64,000 nt of DNA from Neisseria bacilliformis (lineage in GTDB: Bacteria; Pseudomonadota; Gammaproteobacteria; Burkholderiales; Neisseriaceae), in assembly GCF_014055025.1 (NCBI RefSeq), contig NZ_CP059571.1, positions 1,240,001-1,304,000 of the forward strand, given 5' to 3'. The translations under genes and the position numbers were made by a program. Shown piece by piece: positions 1 to 9,533 of the stretch; position 1 is the stretch's first letter, and every line of letters begins with the position of its first letter. Under the pieces are notes generated by a model. The model worked only from the letters and a program-made list of their open reading frames with translations. It was not told the DNA's origin and searched no databases.

Positions 1-180
1 CAAATCCCCTACCGCCACCTGCCCGTGCCCGAAGTGCACTTCCCCGCCCGCAAAAAAAACAAATCCTGCCGCGAAAGCAAAAACAGCCTGCGCATGGTGG
101 CCGACCACTACGGCGCACCGCAGGGCCGTGGCGCGGACACAGACGGCGAAACGGCGCAAACGGCGCAAAAGGCCGTCTGA
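1..180 (+). CDS. 3' end of an unidentified gene (partial)
   Basis: The window opens inside a reading frame that stays open for 59 codons and stops at 178-180. The visible tail is hydrophilic and rich in Lys, Arg and His near its start, and ends in an Ala/Gln/Thr-rich stretch finishing Q-K-A-V. No family is recognisable from so short a piece. Its last codons and its TGA are supplied by an uptake sequence (170-181), so the uptake repeat overlaps the coding end. It lies upstream of and co-directional with the NodT efflux lipoprotein, but 463 bases of repeats separate them, so a shared operon is not shown. Confidence 0.5.
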   Translation, partial: QIPYRHLPVPEVHFPARKKNKSCRESKNSLRMVADHYGAPQGRGADTDGETAQTAQKAV

Positions 181-643
181 AAAACGAAAACCGCCTTTTC
201 AGAAACGTCATCCCCGCGTTTATGCTCCGCAGGAGTACCGACGGGGACGGCCTCTACCACTAAGGTAGGGTGTGTGGCGCAGCCACGCACGCGGTCTCTC
301 CGCCGCAACCGTCGCCCGCCAAGCAAACTAAGAGGCCGTCTGAAAACACCGACGAAACCCGCGCAACCGCTTTTTCAGACGGCCTCCGTCCTAAGGTAGG
401 ATGTACGGCGCAAGCCACGCACACGGTTTTCCCCGCAACAGCCGTTTGCCCGATTAAGAAAACGAAAGGCCGTCTGAAAAACGAAAACAGCCTTTTCAGA
501 CGGCCTCTAAACCTAAGGTAGGGTGTGTCGCCCCGAGGCGACGCACGCGTTCCCAGCTTCTACAGCCGTTTGCCCGACAAGCAAACAAAAGGCCGTCTGA
601 AAGCGCAGCTTCAACGAAGTTAAAACCCAAAAAGGAAAACCCC
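181..643. repeat. Intergenic repeat cluster: DUS pairs and three GTAG-headed palindromes
   Basis: No gene is supported here. Inverted or interrupted uptake-sequence pairs lie at 170-254 (3' arm split by an insertion at 204-247), 333-385 and 467-506. A further DUS with its tail lies just before nodT (about 590-625). Three REP-like palindromes beginning GTAG lie at 265-294, 396-426 and 518-549. Small ORFs here are translations of these repeats. Confidence 0.75.
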
Positions 644-2128
644 ATGCCCCGCCTCCCCCTTGCCGCCGCACTCGCCGCCGCCTGCCTCCTCGCCGCCTGC
701 CGCAGCACCGACGTCAACCTCTCCGGCAGCGTCCCCGTCCCGCAAACCTTCGAGCAAAACCAAGCCGCGCACGGCAGCGAAAACCTCGCCCAATGGTGGC
801 AAAACTGGCACGACCCCGTGTTAAACGCCCTCATCGAACGCGGCCTGCGCGAAAACCGCGACATCCTCGCCGCCCGCAGCCGCCTCACCGAAGCTGCCGA
901 ACAAGCCCGCCTCGCCCGCGCCGACCTCGGCCCCACCCTCGGCGCGTCCGCCCTCGCCTCCGTCGGCAAAAGCCACATCGACAACCCCCTCGACGCAGCC
1001 GAACGCAACGCCCTCGCCCGCCTGCCGCAGGCCGCCGCCCTCGCCGACGACACCCTCGGCGGCCGCAGCAAAACCGCCGCCGTCGGCTTCACCGCCTCAT
1101 GGGAGCCCGACATCTTCGGCCAAAAACGCAGCGACGCCGACGCCGCCCGCTACGCCGCCCTCGGCCGGCAGGAACAACTCTACGGCACACAACTGCTCGT
1201 CGCCGGCGACATCGCCGACCACTACTTCCAAGCCCGCGCCGCCGAAGGCCGTCTGAAAACCGCCGAGCGCAGCATCAGTGCCCTGCAAAACATGCTGCGC
1301 TACGTCCAAGGCCGTTTCACCGCCGGCCACGCCACCGCCTACGACCTCGAACAAGCCCGTGCCGCCCTCGCCGCCATGCAGGCCAAACACAGCACCATTG
1401 CCGCCGAACGCGCCGCCCACGTGCGCAGCATCGCCGTCCTCACCGGCCAAGTGCCACAAGGCTACGCCCTGCCCGACAGCCCCGCCGCCGCGCTGGACAC
1501 CCCCCCCGCCGCCCCATCCGGCCAAACCCCGCAGGGCATGATCGAACGCCGCCCCGACATCCGCGCCAACGCCGCCCAAGTGCGCGCCTACGCCGCCCGC
1601 CTCGCCTCCGCCAAAGCCGACCTCCTGCCCCGCTTCACCCTCCGCTTCATGGGGCAGGACGGCCGCATCGAACTCGACGGCGACAGCGCGCTCAAAGGCT
1701 GGGGCAGCATGCTCTCGCTGGACATCCAAATCCCCATCTTCACCAACGGCCGCATCAAAGCCAACATCCGCGCCGCCGACGCCCGCCTGCAAACCGCCCT
1801 CCTCAGCTACGACCAAGTGCTGCTCACCGCCTTGGGCGAAGCCGACACCGCCTACCACGCCCAAACCGCCGCCACCCGCCAAACCGCCCTCCTGCGCACC
1901 GCCGAACAGGCTGCCGCCAAACAGGCCGCCGACGCGCAGGGGCTGTTCCGCTACGGCAAAATCACCCTCGACCAGGCCCTGCGTGCCGAAGTTTCCGCCC
2001 AAGACGCCCGCGAAAACCTCATCCGCGCCCAACTGGCCGCCGCCCAAGCCGCCGTCGGCCTCTACAAAGCCCTCGGCGGTGGCTGGACACAAGAAACGCC
2101 CGAACCAGCCGCACCGAATCCCGCGTAA
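644..2128 (+). CDS. NodT-family outer-membrane efflux lipoprotein
   Basis: This 494-residue protein matches the outer-membrane channel of tripartite efflux systems (OprM/NodT/CusC type). It forms a trimeric tunnel through outer membrane and periplasm and works with an inner-membrane pump and a periplasmic adaptor. A signal peptide ends in a lipobox (L-L-A-A-C, lipidated Cys19). Two long alpha-helical OEP repeats follow, with the family motif E-R-R-P-D-I-R-A at about residue 302. The ATG is preceded by AAGGAAAA. No adaptor or pump gene lies beside it in the window; the only export permease nearby is convergent (3948-5060). Substrate cannot be inferred. It is followed by a DUS hairpin terminator. 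Confidence 0.9.
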   Translation: MPRLPLAAALAAACLLAACRSTDVNLSGSVPVPQTFEQNQAAHGSENLAQWWQNWHDPVLNALIERGLRENRDILAARSRLTEAAEQARLARADLGPTLGASALASVGKSHIDNPLDAAERNALARLPQAAALADDTLGGRSKTAAVGFTASWEPDIFGQKRSDADAARYAALGRQEQLYGTQLLVAGDIADHYFQARAAEGRLKTAERSISALQNMLRYVQGRFTAGHATAYDLEQARAALAAMQAKHSTIAAERAAHVRSIAVLTGQVPQGYALPDSPAAALDTPPAAPSGQTPQGMIERRPDIRANAAQVRAYAARLASAKADLLPRFTLRFMGQDGRIELDGDSALKGWGSMLSLDIQIPIFTNGRIKANIRAADARLQTALLSYDQVLLTALGEADTAYHAQTAATRQTALLRTAEQAAAKQAADAQGLFRYGKITLDQALRAEVSAQDARENLIRAQLAAAQAAVGLYKALGGGWTQETPEPAAPNPA

Positions 2129-2161
2129 GGCGGCGCAGCCGTTTGGCGGATAAGAAACGAA

Positions 2162-2200
2162 AGGCCGTCTGAAAAGCACGATACGCTTTTCAGACGGCCT
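2162..2200. terminator. DUS inverted-pair hairpin after nodT
   Basis: AGGCCGTCTGAA and its reverse complement are separated by a short spacer and followed by TTTT. This is the usual Neisseria DUS terminator, placed just after the nodT stop. Confidence 0.8.
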
Positions 2201-2495
2201 TTTGCTTGAACGGCACAAACCGCGTGCGTCGCCTCGGGGCGACACACCCTACAACGGTTCGGCATGGCACGATAACGCTTTCCGTAGGTCGGGCATTTAT
2301 GCCCGACATTTTTCAAATTTGCCGGTGTTTGTCGGGCATAAATGCCCGACCTACTGCGTTGCGTTTTCAGACGGCCTCTGCCGTCGAAGTGCCGTAGGTC
2401 GGATACCCGTATCCGACACTCAATGCGGGAAAACTCGGGGAAACGTCGGATTCAAAAATCCGACCTACAACTACCCGCTGCCCGACAAAAACGGG

Positions 2496-2538
2496 AGGCC
2501 GTCTGAAAAATCCGTGTAACCGGTTTTTCAGACGGCCT
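2496..2538. terminator. DUS inverted-pair hairpin
   Basis: Perfect DUS inverted pair lying 3' of the minus-strand gene that ends at 2556; likely its terminator. Confidence 0.75.
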
Positions 2539-2555
2539 TTATCGGCGGGCGGTGT

Positions 2556-3932
2556 TTATTCGAGCCGCAGGGGGATGGGGGCGGGGGTGTTGTTGTTGCC
2601 GGTTCGGGTGTAGTGGGGGAAGGTGAGGGTGCGGGTTGCTTCGTCCCATGTCAGGCGGCGGGCGGGGGTGGCGTGGACGGCAAGGGTTTTTTCGAGGGCG
2701 GCGCGGCGTTGGGTTTTGGGCAGGCGGTAGAGTTCGAGGGCGGCTTGGAAGGCGCGCTGCTGCATGGCGGTGTCTTGCAGGCGGCGGGCGTAGGCGGTGT
2801 GGTCGGGCAGGGCGGTGCGGGTGATGATGCAGCCTTGGGCGTCGGCGAGGCAGGCCCATTTTTCGGTGAGGCCGTCGGGCGGGGGCGGGGGCAGGGAGAC
2901 GGCTTGGTCTTGGGCAAGCTGCGCGGCGGCTTGGGGGAGGCAGGCGGGGACGTAGGCGTAGGCGGTGCGGGCGGCGGTGTGTCCGGCGTTCATGGTGGGG
3001 ATGGGGACGATGCCGGCGAGCCATTGGCTGTCGGCTTGGCCGTTGTCGGCGGCGAGGTTGGCGGTAAGGCTTTGCGCGGTTTGGTAGGGAGAGCGGGCGA
3101 GGGTGCGGTAGAGGTTGGCGGCGGAGTGGAATTCGTCGCGCATGGCGGGGCAGATGCTTTGTTCGGCGGGGGTGAGGGGGGCGAACATGCCGTCGCATTC
3201 CTGCGGCAGGCGGGTGGCCTGTTCGGGCTGTTCGGCGAGCATGGCGGCGGCCAGTTCGGTGTTTTTGCGGATGATGGCGTTGCCGATCATGGGGTAGATG
3301 AGGCCGGGGCGGCCGTTGAGGAGGGCGCGGCCGGTGCGGATGCTGCGGCAGAGGCGGGCGAAGGCGGCGGTGTGTTGGCCGTTTGTCCATTCTGTTGCGG
3401 CAGCTGCGGCGGGGGCGTGCAGCAGGTGTTGGAATGCGGGCAGGCGCAGTTCGGCGAGGTTGTCGGTGTCGTTGGGCCAGCCGCGTTGGGCGAAGGTGTC
3501 GTAGGCGGCGAGTTGTGCGACGTTGGCGGCGAGGGCGGCGTATTTTTCGGTGGCGGCACGGTAGGCTTGGGGCTTGGCGCGGACGGCGGCGAGGCATTCG
3601 ATGCCGTTGCGGCCGCAGGTGAGTTCGTCGTTTTGCGGTTGGGGCAGGAGGATGTCGGCCAGCTCGCGCGGGGTTTCGCCGCGCATGACGGCCGCGCCGT
3701 GTTCGCGCATGATGCGGGCGCGTTCGGCGTCGTTTTCGGTGCGGTAGGGGAGCAGCCAGAGGGCGTCGATGCCGTTTTTCACCGGGGGTTGCGGCTCGGG
3801 GGCGGGGGTGAGCAGGGCGAGGGTGGGGGCGGCGGCGGCGGTTTCGCGCTGCATGAGGTGTTGCGGCACGGCATACAGCAGGGCGTAGGCGGCGAGGATG
3901 AGGAGGACGAGGGTGAAGAGAAGTTTTTTCAT
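2556..3932 (-). CDS. Membrane-anchored periplasmic protein of unknown function
   Basis: The 458-residue product starts with a single hydrophobic segment (residues about 3-21, after M-K-K) that is either an uncleaved anchor or a signal peptide. The remainder is soluble, Ala/Arg-rich and helical in character. Cysteines occur in close pairs (C-G-R-N-G-I-E-C, C-L-A-D-A-Q-G-C and two around residue 240), suggesting periplasmic disulfides. No domain is recognised. Its start lies 15 bases after the stop of the ABC-2 permease gene upstream on the same strand, so the two are probably co-transcribed and may work together in export or envelope maintenance. That partnership is inferred from spacing only. 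Confidence 0.7.
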   Translation of the reverse strand: MKKLLFTLVLLILAAYALLYAVPQHLMQRETAAAAPTLALLTPAPEPQPPVKNGIDALWLLPYRTENDAERARIMREHGAAVMRGETPRELADILLPQPQNDELTCGRNGIECLAAVRAKPQAYRAATEKYAALAANVAQLAAYDTFAQRGWPNDTDNLAELRLPAFQHLLHAPAAAAATEWTNGQHTAAFARLCRSIRTGRALLNGRPGLIYPMIGNAIIRKNTELAAAMLAEQPEQATRLPQECDGMFAPLTPAEQSICPAMRDEFHSAANLYRTLARSPYQTAQSLTANLAADNGQADSQWLAGIVPIPTMNAGHTAARTAYAYVPACLPQAAAQLAQDQAVSLPPPPPDGLTEKWACLADAQGCIITRTALPDHTAYARRLQDTAMQQRAFQAALELYRLPKTQRRAALEKTLAVHATPARRLTWDEATRTLTFPHYTRTGNNNTPAPIPLRLE

Positions 3933-3947
3933 GGCGGGGAACAGTAT

Positions 3948-5060
3948 TCAGCCTTGTTGTTCGAGCATTTTGCGGAAGCGCAGCAGGGCGAGTCCCAAAA
4001 ACGCCGCGCCGATGAGGGTCATGACGAGCATCTGCGGCCACACGGTTTCCAGCCCCGCTCCGCGAAAGAGGATGTTTTGCGAGAATTTCATAAACTGGGT
4101 GAGCGGCCAGTATTCGCTGACGATTTGAGCGGCGCGGGGCATGTTGTCGCGCGGGGAGGAGCCGCCGGCAAAGAGGTTCATGACGATGTAGATGGGCAGC
4201 ATCAGCATGCCGAACTGCCCCATGGTGGGGGCGAAGGTGGCGATCATGATGCCCAGGGCGGCGACGGAGAAGAGGAAGAGGGCGAGGCCGGCGGCGTAGA
4301 GGCCGACGGAGCCGGCCAGCGGCACGCCGATGCCGAGGTGGACGACGAACCAGAGCGAGGCGACGGCGGCAACGAGGATGACGGTGCCGTTGGCGAGGAT
4401 TTTGCCCATCATCAGTTCGAAGGCGGTAACGGGCATGACCAGCAGGTGTTCGATGGTGCCGCGCTCGCGTTCGCGGATGACGGCCGCGCCGGCCAAGAGC
4501 ATGAGGAGCATGAAGGCCATGGTGCCGATTTGCGAGGTGGGCATGAACCAGGAGCTTTCGCCGTTGGGGTTGAATTTGGTGTTGATGACGGGGTTGACGG
4601 CTTCGGGCAGGGTGATGTTGGCAAAGCTGTTGATTTCGCGGCTGAAAATCTGCGATAGGTAGGACGCGCCGACGCCGGCCTGGGTCATGGAGGTGGCGTC
4701 GATGAGGAGCTGGACTTTGGGTTTGCGTCCGGCCGCCACGTCGCGCTGGAAGCCGGGCGGGATTTCGAGGATGAAGATGGTTTCGCCCTTGTCCATCATT
4801 TCGTCGGCCTCTTCGCGCTTCACATCCTGCGGGGGTTTGAAATAGGGCGGGCGGACAGCGTCGCGGATGCGCATGGAGAGCTCGGAGCGGTCTTGGTCGA
4901 TGATGCCGACGGAGGCGTTTTTCACGTCGGAGCTGACCTGCGCCATTTGGGCGATGGTGGCGGTGAAAATGTAGACGATGAGCACCATCAGCACGGGGTC
5001 GGTGAGCACGCTGCGGAATTCTTTGAGCATCAGGGTGAGGATATTTTTCAGAGTGCGCAT
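3948..5060 (-). CDS. ABC-2 type transporter permease (YhhJ/YadH-like)
   Basis: The start is at 5060, preceded by AAAGGAAACCCG; longer upstream extensions are translated repeats. The 370-residue product has the ABC2_membrane_3 layout: one membrane helix near residues 22-42, a large periplasmic loop, then a block of five or so helices. It carries the conserved stretch E-R-E-R-G-T-I-E-H-L-L-V-M-P typical of ABC-2 permeases. Such proteins form the membrane part of ATP-driven exporters of drugs or envelope components. No ATP-binding subunit or HlyD-type adaptor is present in the window, which is unusual, since these are normally adjacent. The downstream unknown periplasmic gene is probably in the same operon. 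Confidence 0.85.
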   Translation of the reverse strand: MRTLKNILTLMLKEFRSVLTDPVLMVLIVYIFTATIAQMAQVSSDVKNASVGIIDQDRSELSMRIRDAVRPPYFKPPQDVKREEADEMMDKGETIFILEIPPGFQRDVAAGRKPKVQLLIDATSMTQAGVGASYLSQIFSREINSFANITLPEAVNPVINTKFNPNGESSWFMPTSQIGTMAFMLLMLLAGAAVIRERERGTIEHLLVMPVTAFELMMGKILANGTVILVAAVASLWFVVHLGIGVPLAGSVGLYAAGLALFLFSVAALGIMIATFAPTMGQFGMLMLPIYIVMNLFAGGSSPRDNMPRAAQIVSEYWPLTQFMKFSQNILFRGAGLETVWPQMLVMTLIGAAFLGLALLRFRKMLEQQG

Positions 5061-5321
5061 CGGGTTTCCTTTTTTCAGACGGCCTTTGGTGTTGCGGGGG
5101 GCGCGTTTGCGGCCGGTTTTGGGTTTCAGACGGCCTTTGGCTTTGCGGGCGGGTACAGACCGCGTGCGTGGCTGCGCCACACACCTTACCTTGGCGGCAG
5201 AGGCCGTCTGAATTTCGGTTTTGCGGCAAAGAACGCGTGCGTGGCTTGCGCCACACACCCTACTTGTCTGCCCGACTCCCGTTTGGGTTTTAACTTCGTT
5301 GAAGCTGCGCTTTCAGACGGC
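5061..5321. repeat. Intergenic repeats between permease and trkH
   Basis: Holds DUS arms, two minus-strand GTAG-type palindromes (5161-5189 and 5234-5263), and a DUS with the conserved tail at about 5288-5322 next to the trkH stop. No gene. Confidence 0.75.
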
Positions 5322-6779
5322 CTATTTCTTCCAGTAGTCGGGCGTGAAGAGGATGAAGACGGTGAAAATCTCCAAGCGTCCCAGCAGCATCACGGCGCAG
5401 CACATCCATTTTTGCAGGTCGGTGAGGGCGGCGTAGTTGTCGCCCGGGCCGACGCTGCCGAGGCCGGGGCCGGCGTTGGTGATGCAGGCGACGGTGGCGG
5501 AGAGGGCGGTTACGAAATCCATGCCGCCGGCCATCAGGCCGAGGGTGAAGATGACGACGGTCATGAAGTATACAAAGATAAAGGCCATCACCGCCATCGC
5601 GGTGCGCTCGGACACGGAGCGTTTGTTCAGTTTCACGGTGCGCACGGCGTTGGGGTGCAGCAGCAGCGACACTTCGCGCAGGCTGAATTTGGCCAGCACG
5701 AGGGCGCGCGCCATTTTGATGCCGCCGCCCATCGAGCCGGTGTTGGCCAGCACGTTGGAGAGGAAAAACATCCACAGTGTTACCAGAAGCGGCCAGCGGG
5801 CGAAGTCGGCGTTGGCAAAGCCGTTGGCCAGGCCGATGGAAATGAAGTTGAAACCGGCGTAGCGCAGCGCGTCGGGCAGGGGGTAGTAGCCCTGCTGCCA
5901 GAGGTAGAGGGCGGCGGCGGCGATGCTGGCGAAAAGCACGATGAGCATGACGCGGGCTTCTTCGTCGCGCCAGTAGGGGCGCAGCGATTTTTCCCGCGCC
6001 ATGGCGAAGTGGTTGGCGAAGTTGAACGCGCCAAACAGGGTGGCGGCGGCGATGACGGCTTCGATGACGGGTGATTTGTAGAAGGCGATGCTGGCGTCGT
6101 GGGTGGAGAAGCCGCCCAGCGAGAAGGTGGACATGGCGTGGCACACGGCGTCGAACCAGCCCATGCCCGCCCATTTGAGGGCGGCGCAGGTTAAGAGGGT
6201 GAAGCCGAGGTACACCAGCCACAGGCGTTTGGCGGTTTGCGAGATGCGCGGCGCCATTTTGCTGTCTTTGTCGATGCCGGGGATTTCGGCTTTGAACAGT
6301 TGGATGCCGCCCACGCCGAGCATGGGCAGGATGGCGACGGCCAGCACGATGATGCCCATGCCGCCGAACCAGTTCATCATGTGTCGCCAGAAATTGAGCG
6401 AGGGGGCGAGGGTGTCGAGGCTGGATATGACGGTTGCGCCGGTGGTGGTGAGGCCGCTCATGGCTTCAAAGAAGGCGTCGGTGTAGCCGGCGTTGGGGAA
6501 GTAGAAGTAAAAAGGCAGGGCGGAGATGGCGGCGAAGCCGAGCCAGAGCAGGAAGACGAGGGTGAAGCCGTCGCGCGCGCGCAACTCGCGGCGGCGGTGG
6601 CGCGTGGCCGCCCACACGGCCACCGAGCCGGCGAGGGTAACCAGCGAGGTGCCGGCGAAGGCGTGGAAGGTAGAATCGTGAAACAGATAGGACACGGCGG
6701 TGGGCACCAGCATCAGCACGGCATACAGCGCGGCGAGCTTGGAGAGGGCGTGGAGGATGGGGGCGATTTTGTAATACAT
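5322..6779 (-). CDS. trkH: Trk potassium uptake protein TrkH
   Basis: This 485-residue inner-membrane protein is the channel-like subunit of the low-affinity Trk K+ importer. The four selectivity-filter loops of the SKT superfamily are visible in order: [26 protein letters not shown] and T-N-A-G-P-G-L-G. Length matches the family. The regulatory subunit gene trkA lies upstream on the same strand, separated by about 320 bases of repeats, so the two need not be one transcript. Together with the K+/H+ antiporter at 60.8-62.6 kb, the window encodes both uptake and efflux of potassium. Confidence 0.95.
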   Translation of the reverse strand: MYYKIAPILHALSKLAALYAVLMLVPTAVSYLFHDSTFHAFAGTSLVTLAGSVAVWAATRHRRRELRARDGFTLVFLLWLGFAAISALPFYFYFPNAGYTDAFFEAMSGLTTTGATVISSLDTLAPSLNFWRHMMNWFGGMGIIVLAVAILPMLGVGGIQLFKAEIPGIDKDSKMAPRISQTAKRLWLVYLGFTLLTCAALKWAGMGWFDAVCHAMSTFSLGGFSTHDASIAFYKSPVIEAVIAAATLFGAFNFANHFAMAREKSLRPYWRDEEARVMLIVLFASIAAAALYLWQQGYYPLPDALRYAGFNFISIGLANGFANADFARWPLLVTLWMFFLSNVLANTGSMGGGIKMARALVLAKFSLREVSLLLHPNAVRTVKLNKRSVSERTAMAVMAFIFVYFMTVVIFTLGLMAGGMDFVTALSATVACITNAGPGLGSVGPGDNYAALTDLQKWMCCAVMLLGRLEIFTVFILFTPDYWKK

Positions 6780-7100
6780 GGGCTTGGTTGCCGTTCGGGT
6801 TTGGGTGTGCGCCGGTGGCGGTGTTTGGTGTTTTTGCTTCGTTGAGGCTGTGCGTTCAGACGGCCTCTTTGCGGCTTGGAGGCCGTCTGAAAACGGGTGT
6901 GGTGCGCAGGGCGTGGGTAGGGTGTGTCGCCCCGAGGCGACGCACGCGTTCCCTGCCGTTCAACGCATCTGCGCCTTCCCGACAATCCGAAACCGCGTGC
7001 GTGGCTGCGCCACACACCCTACCTGCGGGGTAGAGGCCGTCTGAAAAGCGCAGCTTCAAGATACCCTGCCAGTCTGCCGTCATTGGTTTTTCAGACGGCC
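6780..7100. repeat. Intergenic repeats between trkH and trkA
   Basis: Contains several DUS copies, a plus-strand GTAG palindrome (6917-6948) and a minus-strand partner (6994-7022) facing each other like a BIME unit, and DUS tails. ORFs here translate repeats only. Confidence 0.75.
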
Positions 7101-8495
7101 TCAGCCGAAGAAGCCGACCTTCACCTGTATCAGTTTTTCCAACTCGCGCACGACGCGGCGGCGGGAGACGAAGAAGATGAGGTGGTCGCCGTCCTGCATT
7201 TTCACGCCGTCGTTGTGCCCCATGATGACTTCGTCGCCGCGCACGAGGCCGGCGATGTGCGCGCCGGAGGGCCATTTGATGTCGGAGACGCGGCGTCCGA
7301 CGAGGGCGGAGGTGTCTTTGGTGCCGTGCACGACGACTTCCACGGCTTCGGCGTGGCCGCGCCGCAGGGGGTGCACGGCGGCCACGTCACCCTGGCGGAT
7401 GTGGGTGAGGATGTTGCCGATGGTCATCATGTGCGGGGAGACGACGATGTCGATCTGGTTGCCTTCGAGCAAATCGACGTAGCGGGTGCGGTTGATGATG
7501 GTGATGATGCGTTTCGCGCCGAGGTCTTTGGCCAGCAGGCTGGCCATGATGTTGTTTTCGTCGTCGTTGGTGAGGGCGAGGAACACGTCGATTTCGTCGA
7601 TGTATTCGTGGGCGAGCAGGTTTTCGTCGGTGGCCGAGCCCTGCAAGACGAGGCTGGTGTCGAGGTGTTCGGCCAGCCATTCGGCGCGCTGGGGGTTGTG
7701 TTCGATGATTTTGATGTCGTAGAGGCTTTCCACCTGCTTGGCCAGGCGGTAGCCGACGTTGCCGCCGCCGGCAATCATGACGCGGCGGGTGCGGTTTTCC
7801 AGCGGGCGCAACTCGCGCATCACGGTTTTGACGTGGCGGCTGTCGGCGAGGAAAAACACTTCGTCGCCTTCGATGATTACAGTGTCGGCGGTGGGGACGA
7901 TGAGGCGGTTGTTGCGGTAGATGGCGCAGATTTGGCAGTCCACGCCTTCGGGCAGGTGGCCGTTCACCGAGGCGATGGGACGGCCGACCAGAAGGCCGCC
8001 GCTGTGCGCCTGTACCACGGCCATGCGGGCTTTGTCGCCGGCAAAGCGCAGCACCTGCAAGGCGCAGGAGTAGCTCAACAGGGCGGTGATGCGTTCGGTT
8101 ACGAGCTGTTCGGGGTGGATGGAGTCGGTTACGGCGAAGGCGTCGAGCACGCGGTTGTCGCTCTGGCCGTTTGATTCGAGGTAGTCGGACTGGCGCACGC
8201 GGGCGATGCGGCCGGGAATGTTGAACAGGTCGGCGGCGATGCGGCAGGCGGCGAGGTTGGTGTCGTCGTGGCGGGTGAGGGCGAGCAGCAGGTCGCAGTC
8301 GCCCGCGCCGGCGGCGGCGAGCACGGCGGGCGACGCGCCGTTGCCGGTGATGGTCTGCACGTCAAGCTGCGTGCCGGTGCGGCGCAGGGCGTTTTCGTCG
8401 GTGTCGATGACGGTTACGTCGTTGTTGGGCAGTGCGGCGAGGTTCTGCGCTACGGTGGAGCCGACCTGGCCGCTGCCGAGGATGATGATTTTCAC
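7101..8495 (-). CDS. trkA: Trk potassium uptake regulator TrkA
   Basis: The 464-residue cytoplasmic protein controls the TrkH channel by binding NAD(H)/nucleotides. It has the duplicated RCK layout of the family: a Rossmann domain with G-S-G-Q-V-G near the N-terminus, an RCK_C domain, a second Rossmann domain with G-G-G-N-V-G at about residue 236, and a final RCK_C domain. Translation starts at a GTG (8495). The gene lies upstream of trkH on the same strand. Confidence 0.95.
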   Translation of the reverse strand: MKIIILGSGQVGSTVAQNLAALPNNDVTVIDTDENALRRTGTQLDVQTITGNGASPAVLAAAGAGDCDLLLALTRHDDTNLAACRIAADLFNIPGRIARVRQSDYLESNGQSDNRVLDAFAVTDSIHPEQLVTERITALLSYSCALQVLRFAGDKARMAVVQAHSGGLLVGRPIASVNGHLPEGVDCQICAIYRNNRLIVPTADTVIIEGDEVFFLADSRHVKTVMRELRPLENRTRRVMIAGGGNVGYRLAKQVESLYDIKIIEHNPQRAEWLAEHLDTSLVLQGSATDENLLAHEYIDEIDVFLALTNDDENNIMASLLAKDLGAKRIITIINRTRYVDLLEGNQIDIVVSPHMMTIGNILTHIRQGDVAAVHPLRRGHAEAVEVVVHGTKDTSALVGRRVSDIKWPSGAHIAGLVRGDEVIMGHNDGVKMQDGDHLIFFVSRRRVVRELEKLIQVKVGFFG

Positions 8496-8616
8496 GTTGT
8501 TTCAAATGGGGAAAACGGTTTTGCTTTGTTGCAACGGCTTTTCAGACGGCCTCAAAAGCCTCAGAGACCGTCTGAAAGCGCAGCTTCGGCGCAGCCAAAA
8601 CCTTGTCTGAAAAACC

Positions 8617-9489
8617 TTATTCGATGTTCTGAACCTGCTCGCGCATCTGCTCGATCAGCACTTTGAGCTCCACCGAAGCCTGCGTGGATTCGGCGGCCAC
8701 GGCCTTGCTGCCCAGCGTGTTGGCTTCGCGGTTGAGTTCCTGCATCAGAAAATCCAGCCGCTTGCCCACGCTGCCTTTCGCGCCGGACACCACGCGGCGC
8801 ACTTCGCCGATATGGGTTTTCAGACGGCTGAACTCTTCGTCCACATCCGCCTTCTGCATAAAGAGGACGAATTCCTGTTTCAGCCGGTCGTCGTCGATAT
8901 TGGCCACCGCCTCGGCCAGCCGCGCGCGGGTTTTGTCCAAATGAACTTGGATAAGCTGCGGGAAACGCGCCTCCAAAGCGGCCACAGTCTGCTCCATCGC
9001 GTCCAGCCGCTGCAAAATATGCTCGCGCAGCTTTTCCCCCTCGCGCGCGCGTGCGGCGGCAAACTCGCCCAACGCGTCGTCCAGCAGCGATTTCACCGCC
9101 AGAGCCAGCGTTTCGCCGTCTTCGTCCTGCGCCGCGAGCACGCCGGGGAAATTCAGAATGTCGGCCACCGTCAGCTTGCCCAAGCCGCCCCACTGCCCGC
9201 GCAACTCGTCGTTCAAATCCGCCAGCGCGGCGGCCAGCTCGCGGTTGAGCGACAAAGCCGCCCCCGTTGCCACCGCCTTCTGGATTTGGATGCGGCACTC
9301 GATTTTGCCGCGCTGCGCCGTTTCGGCCACCCGTTCGCGCAGCGCGGCCTCCAAATGGCGCAGCTCGTCGGGCATTTTGAACTGCACGTCCAAATAGCGG
9401 TGGTTCACCGCCCGAATGTCGAGATTGATGCGTTTGCCGCCGCATTCGCCTGCGGCGTTGGCAAAACCGGTCATACTGCGGATGCTCAT
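8617..9489 (-). CDS. yicC: YicC-family endoribonuclease
   Basis: The 290-residue protein opens with the family signature M-S-I-R-S-M-T-G-F-A and contains the YicC_N domain followed by DUF1732 at the C-terminus (helical, ending in V-E-L-K-V-L-I-E-Q-M-R-E-Q-V-Q-N-I-E). YicC proteins are oligomeric endoribonucleases; the E. coli member takes part in small-RNA turnover. It is divergent from the gene for RNase PH, another RNA-processing enzyme, with both promoters in the 99-base gap. Confidence 0.93.
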   Translation of the reverse strand: MSIRSMTGFANAAGECGGKRINLDIRAVNHRYLDVQFKMPDELRHLEAALRERVAETAQRGKIECRIQIQKAVATGAALSLNRELAAALADLNDELRGQWGGLGKLTVADILNFPGVLAAQDEDGETLALAVKSLLDDALGEFAAARAREGEKLREHILQRLDAMEQTVAALEARFPQLIQVHLDKTRARLAEAVANIDDDRLKQEFVLFMQKADVDEEFSRLKTHIGEVRRVVSGAKGSVGKRLDFLMQELNREANTLGSKAVAAESTQASVELKVLIEQMREQVQNIE

Positions 9490-9533
9490 GTTTTACTCCG
9501 TTGTTTAAAAATTCACGAGTGAAAGCAGGCGGC

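Larger units (their letters stand above)
2129..2555. repeat. Intergenic repeat cluster between nodT and the convergent operon
   Basis: No gene is supported. The stretch holds one GTAG-headed palindrome on the minus strand (2221-2252), an inverted pair of TCGGGCATTTATGCCCGA palindromes (2284-2307 and 2331-2354), an inverted pair of TCGGAT..ATCCGA palindromes (2394-2417 and 2445-2468), and two DUS hairpins (2162-2200 and 2496-2538). It is the best example in the window of several REP-like types packed side by side. Confidence 0.8.

Noticed and set aside
2613-4658. 681-codon open frame on the plus strand opposite the permease and its partner gene
   Set aside because: It is antisense to two well-supported genes, is Gly/Glu-rich in the manner of GC-rich shadow frames, and has no recognisable domain.
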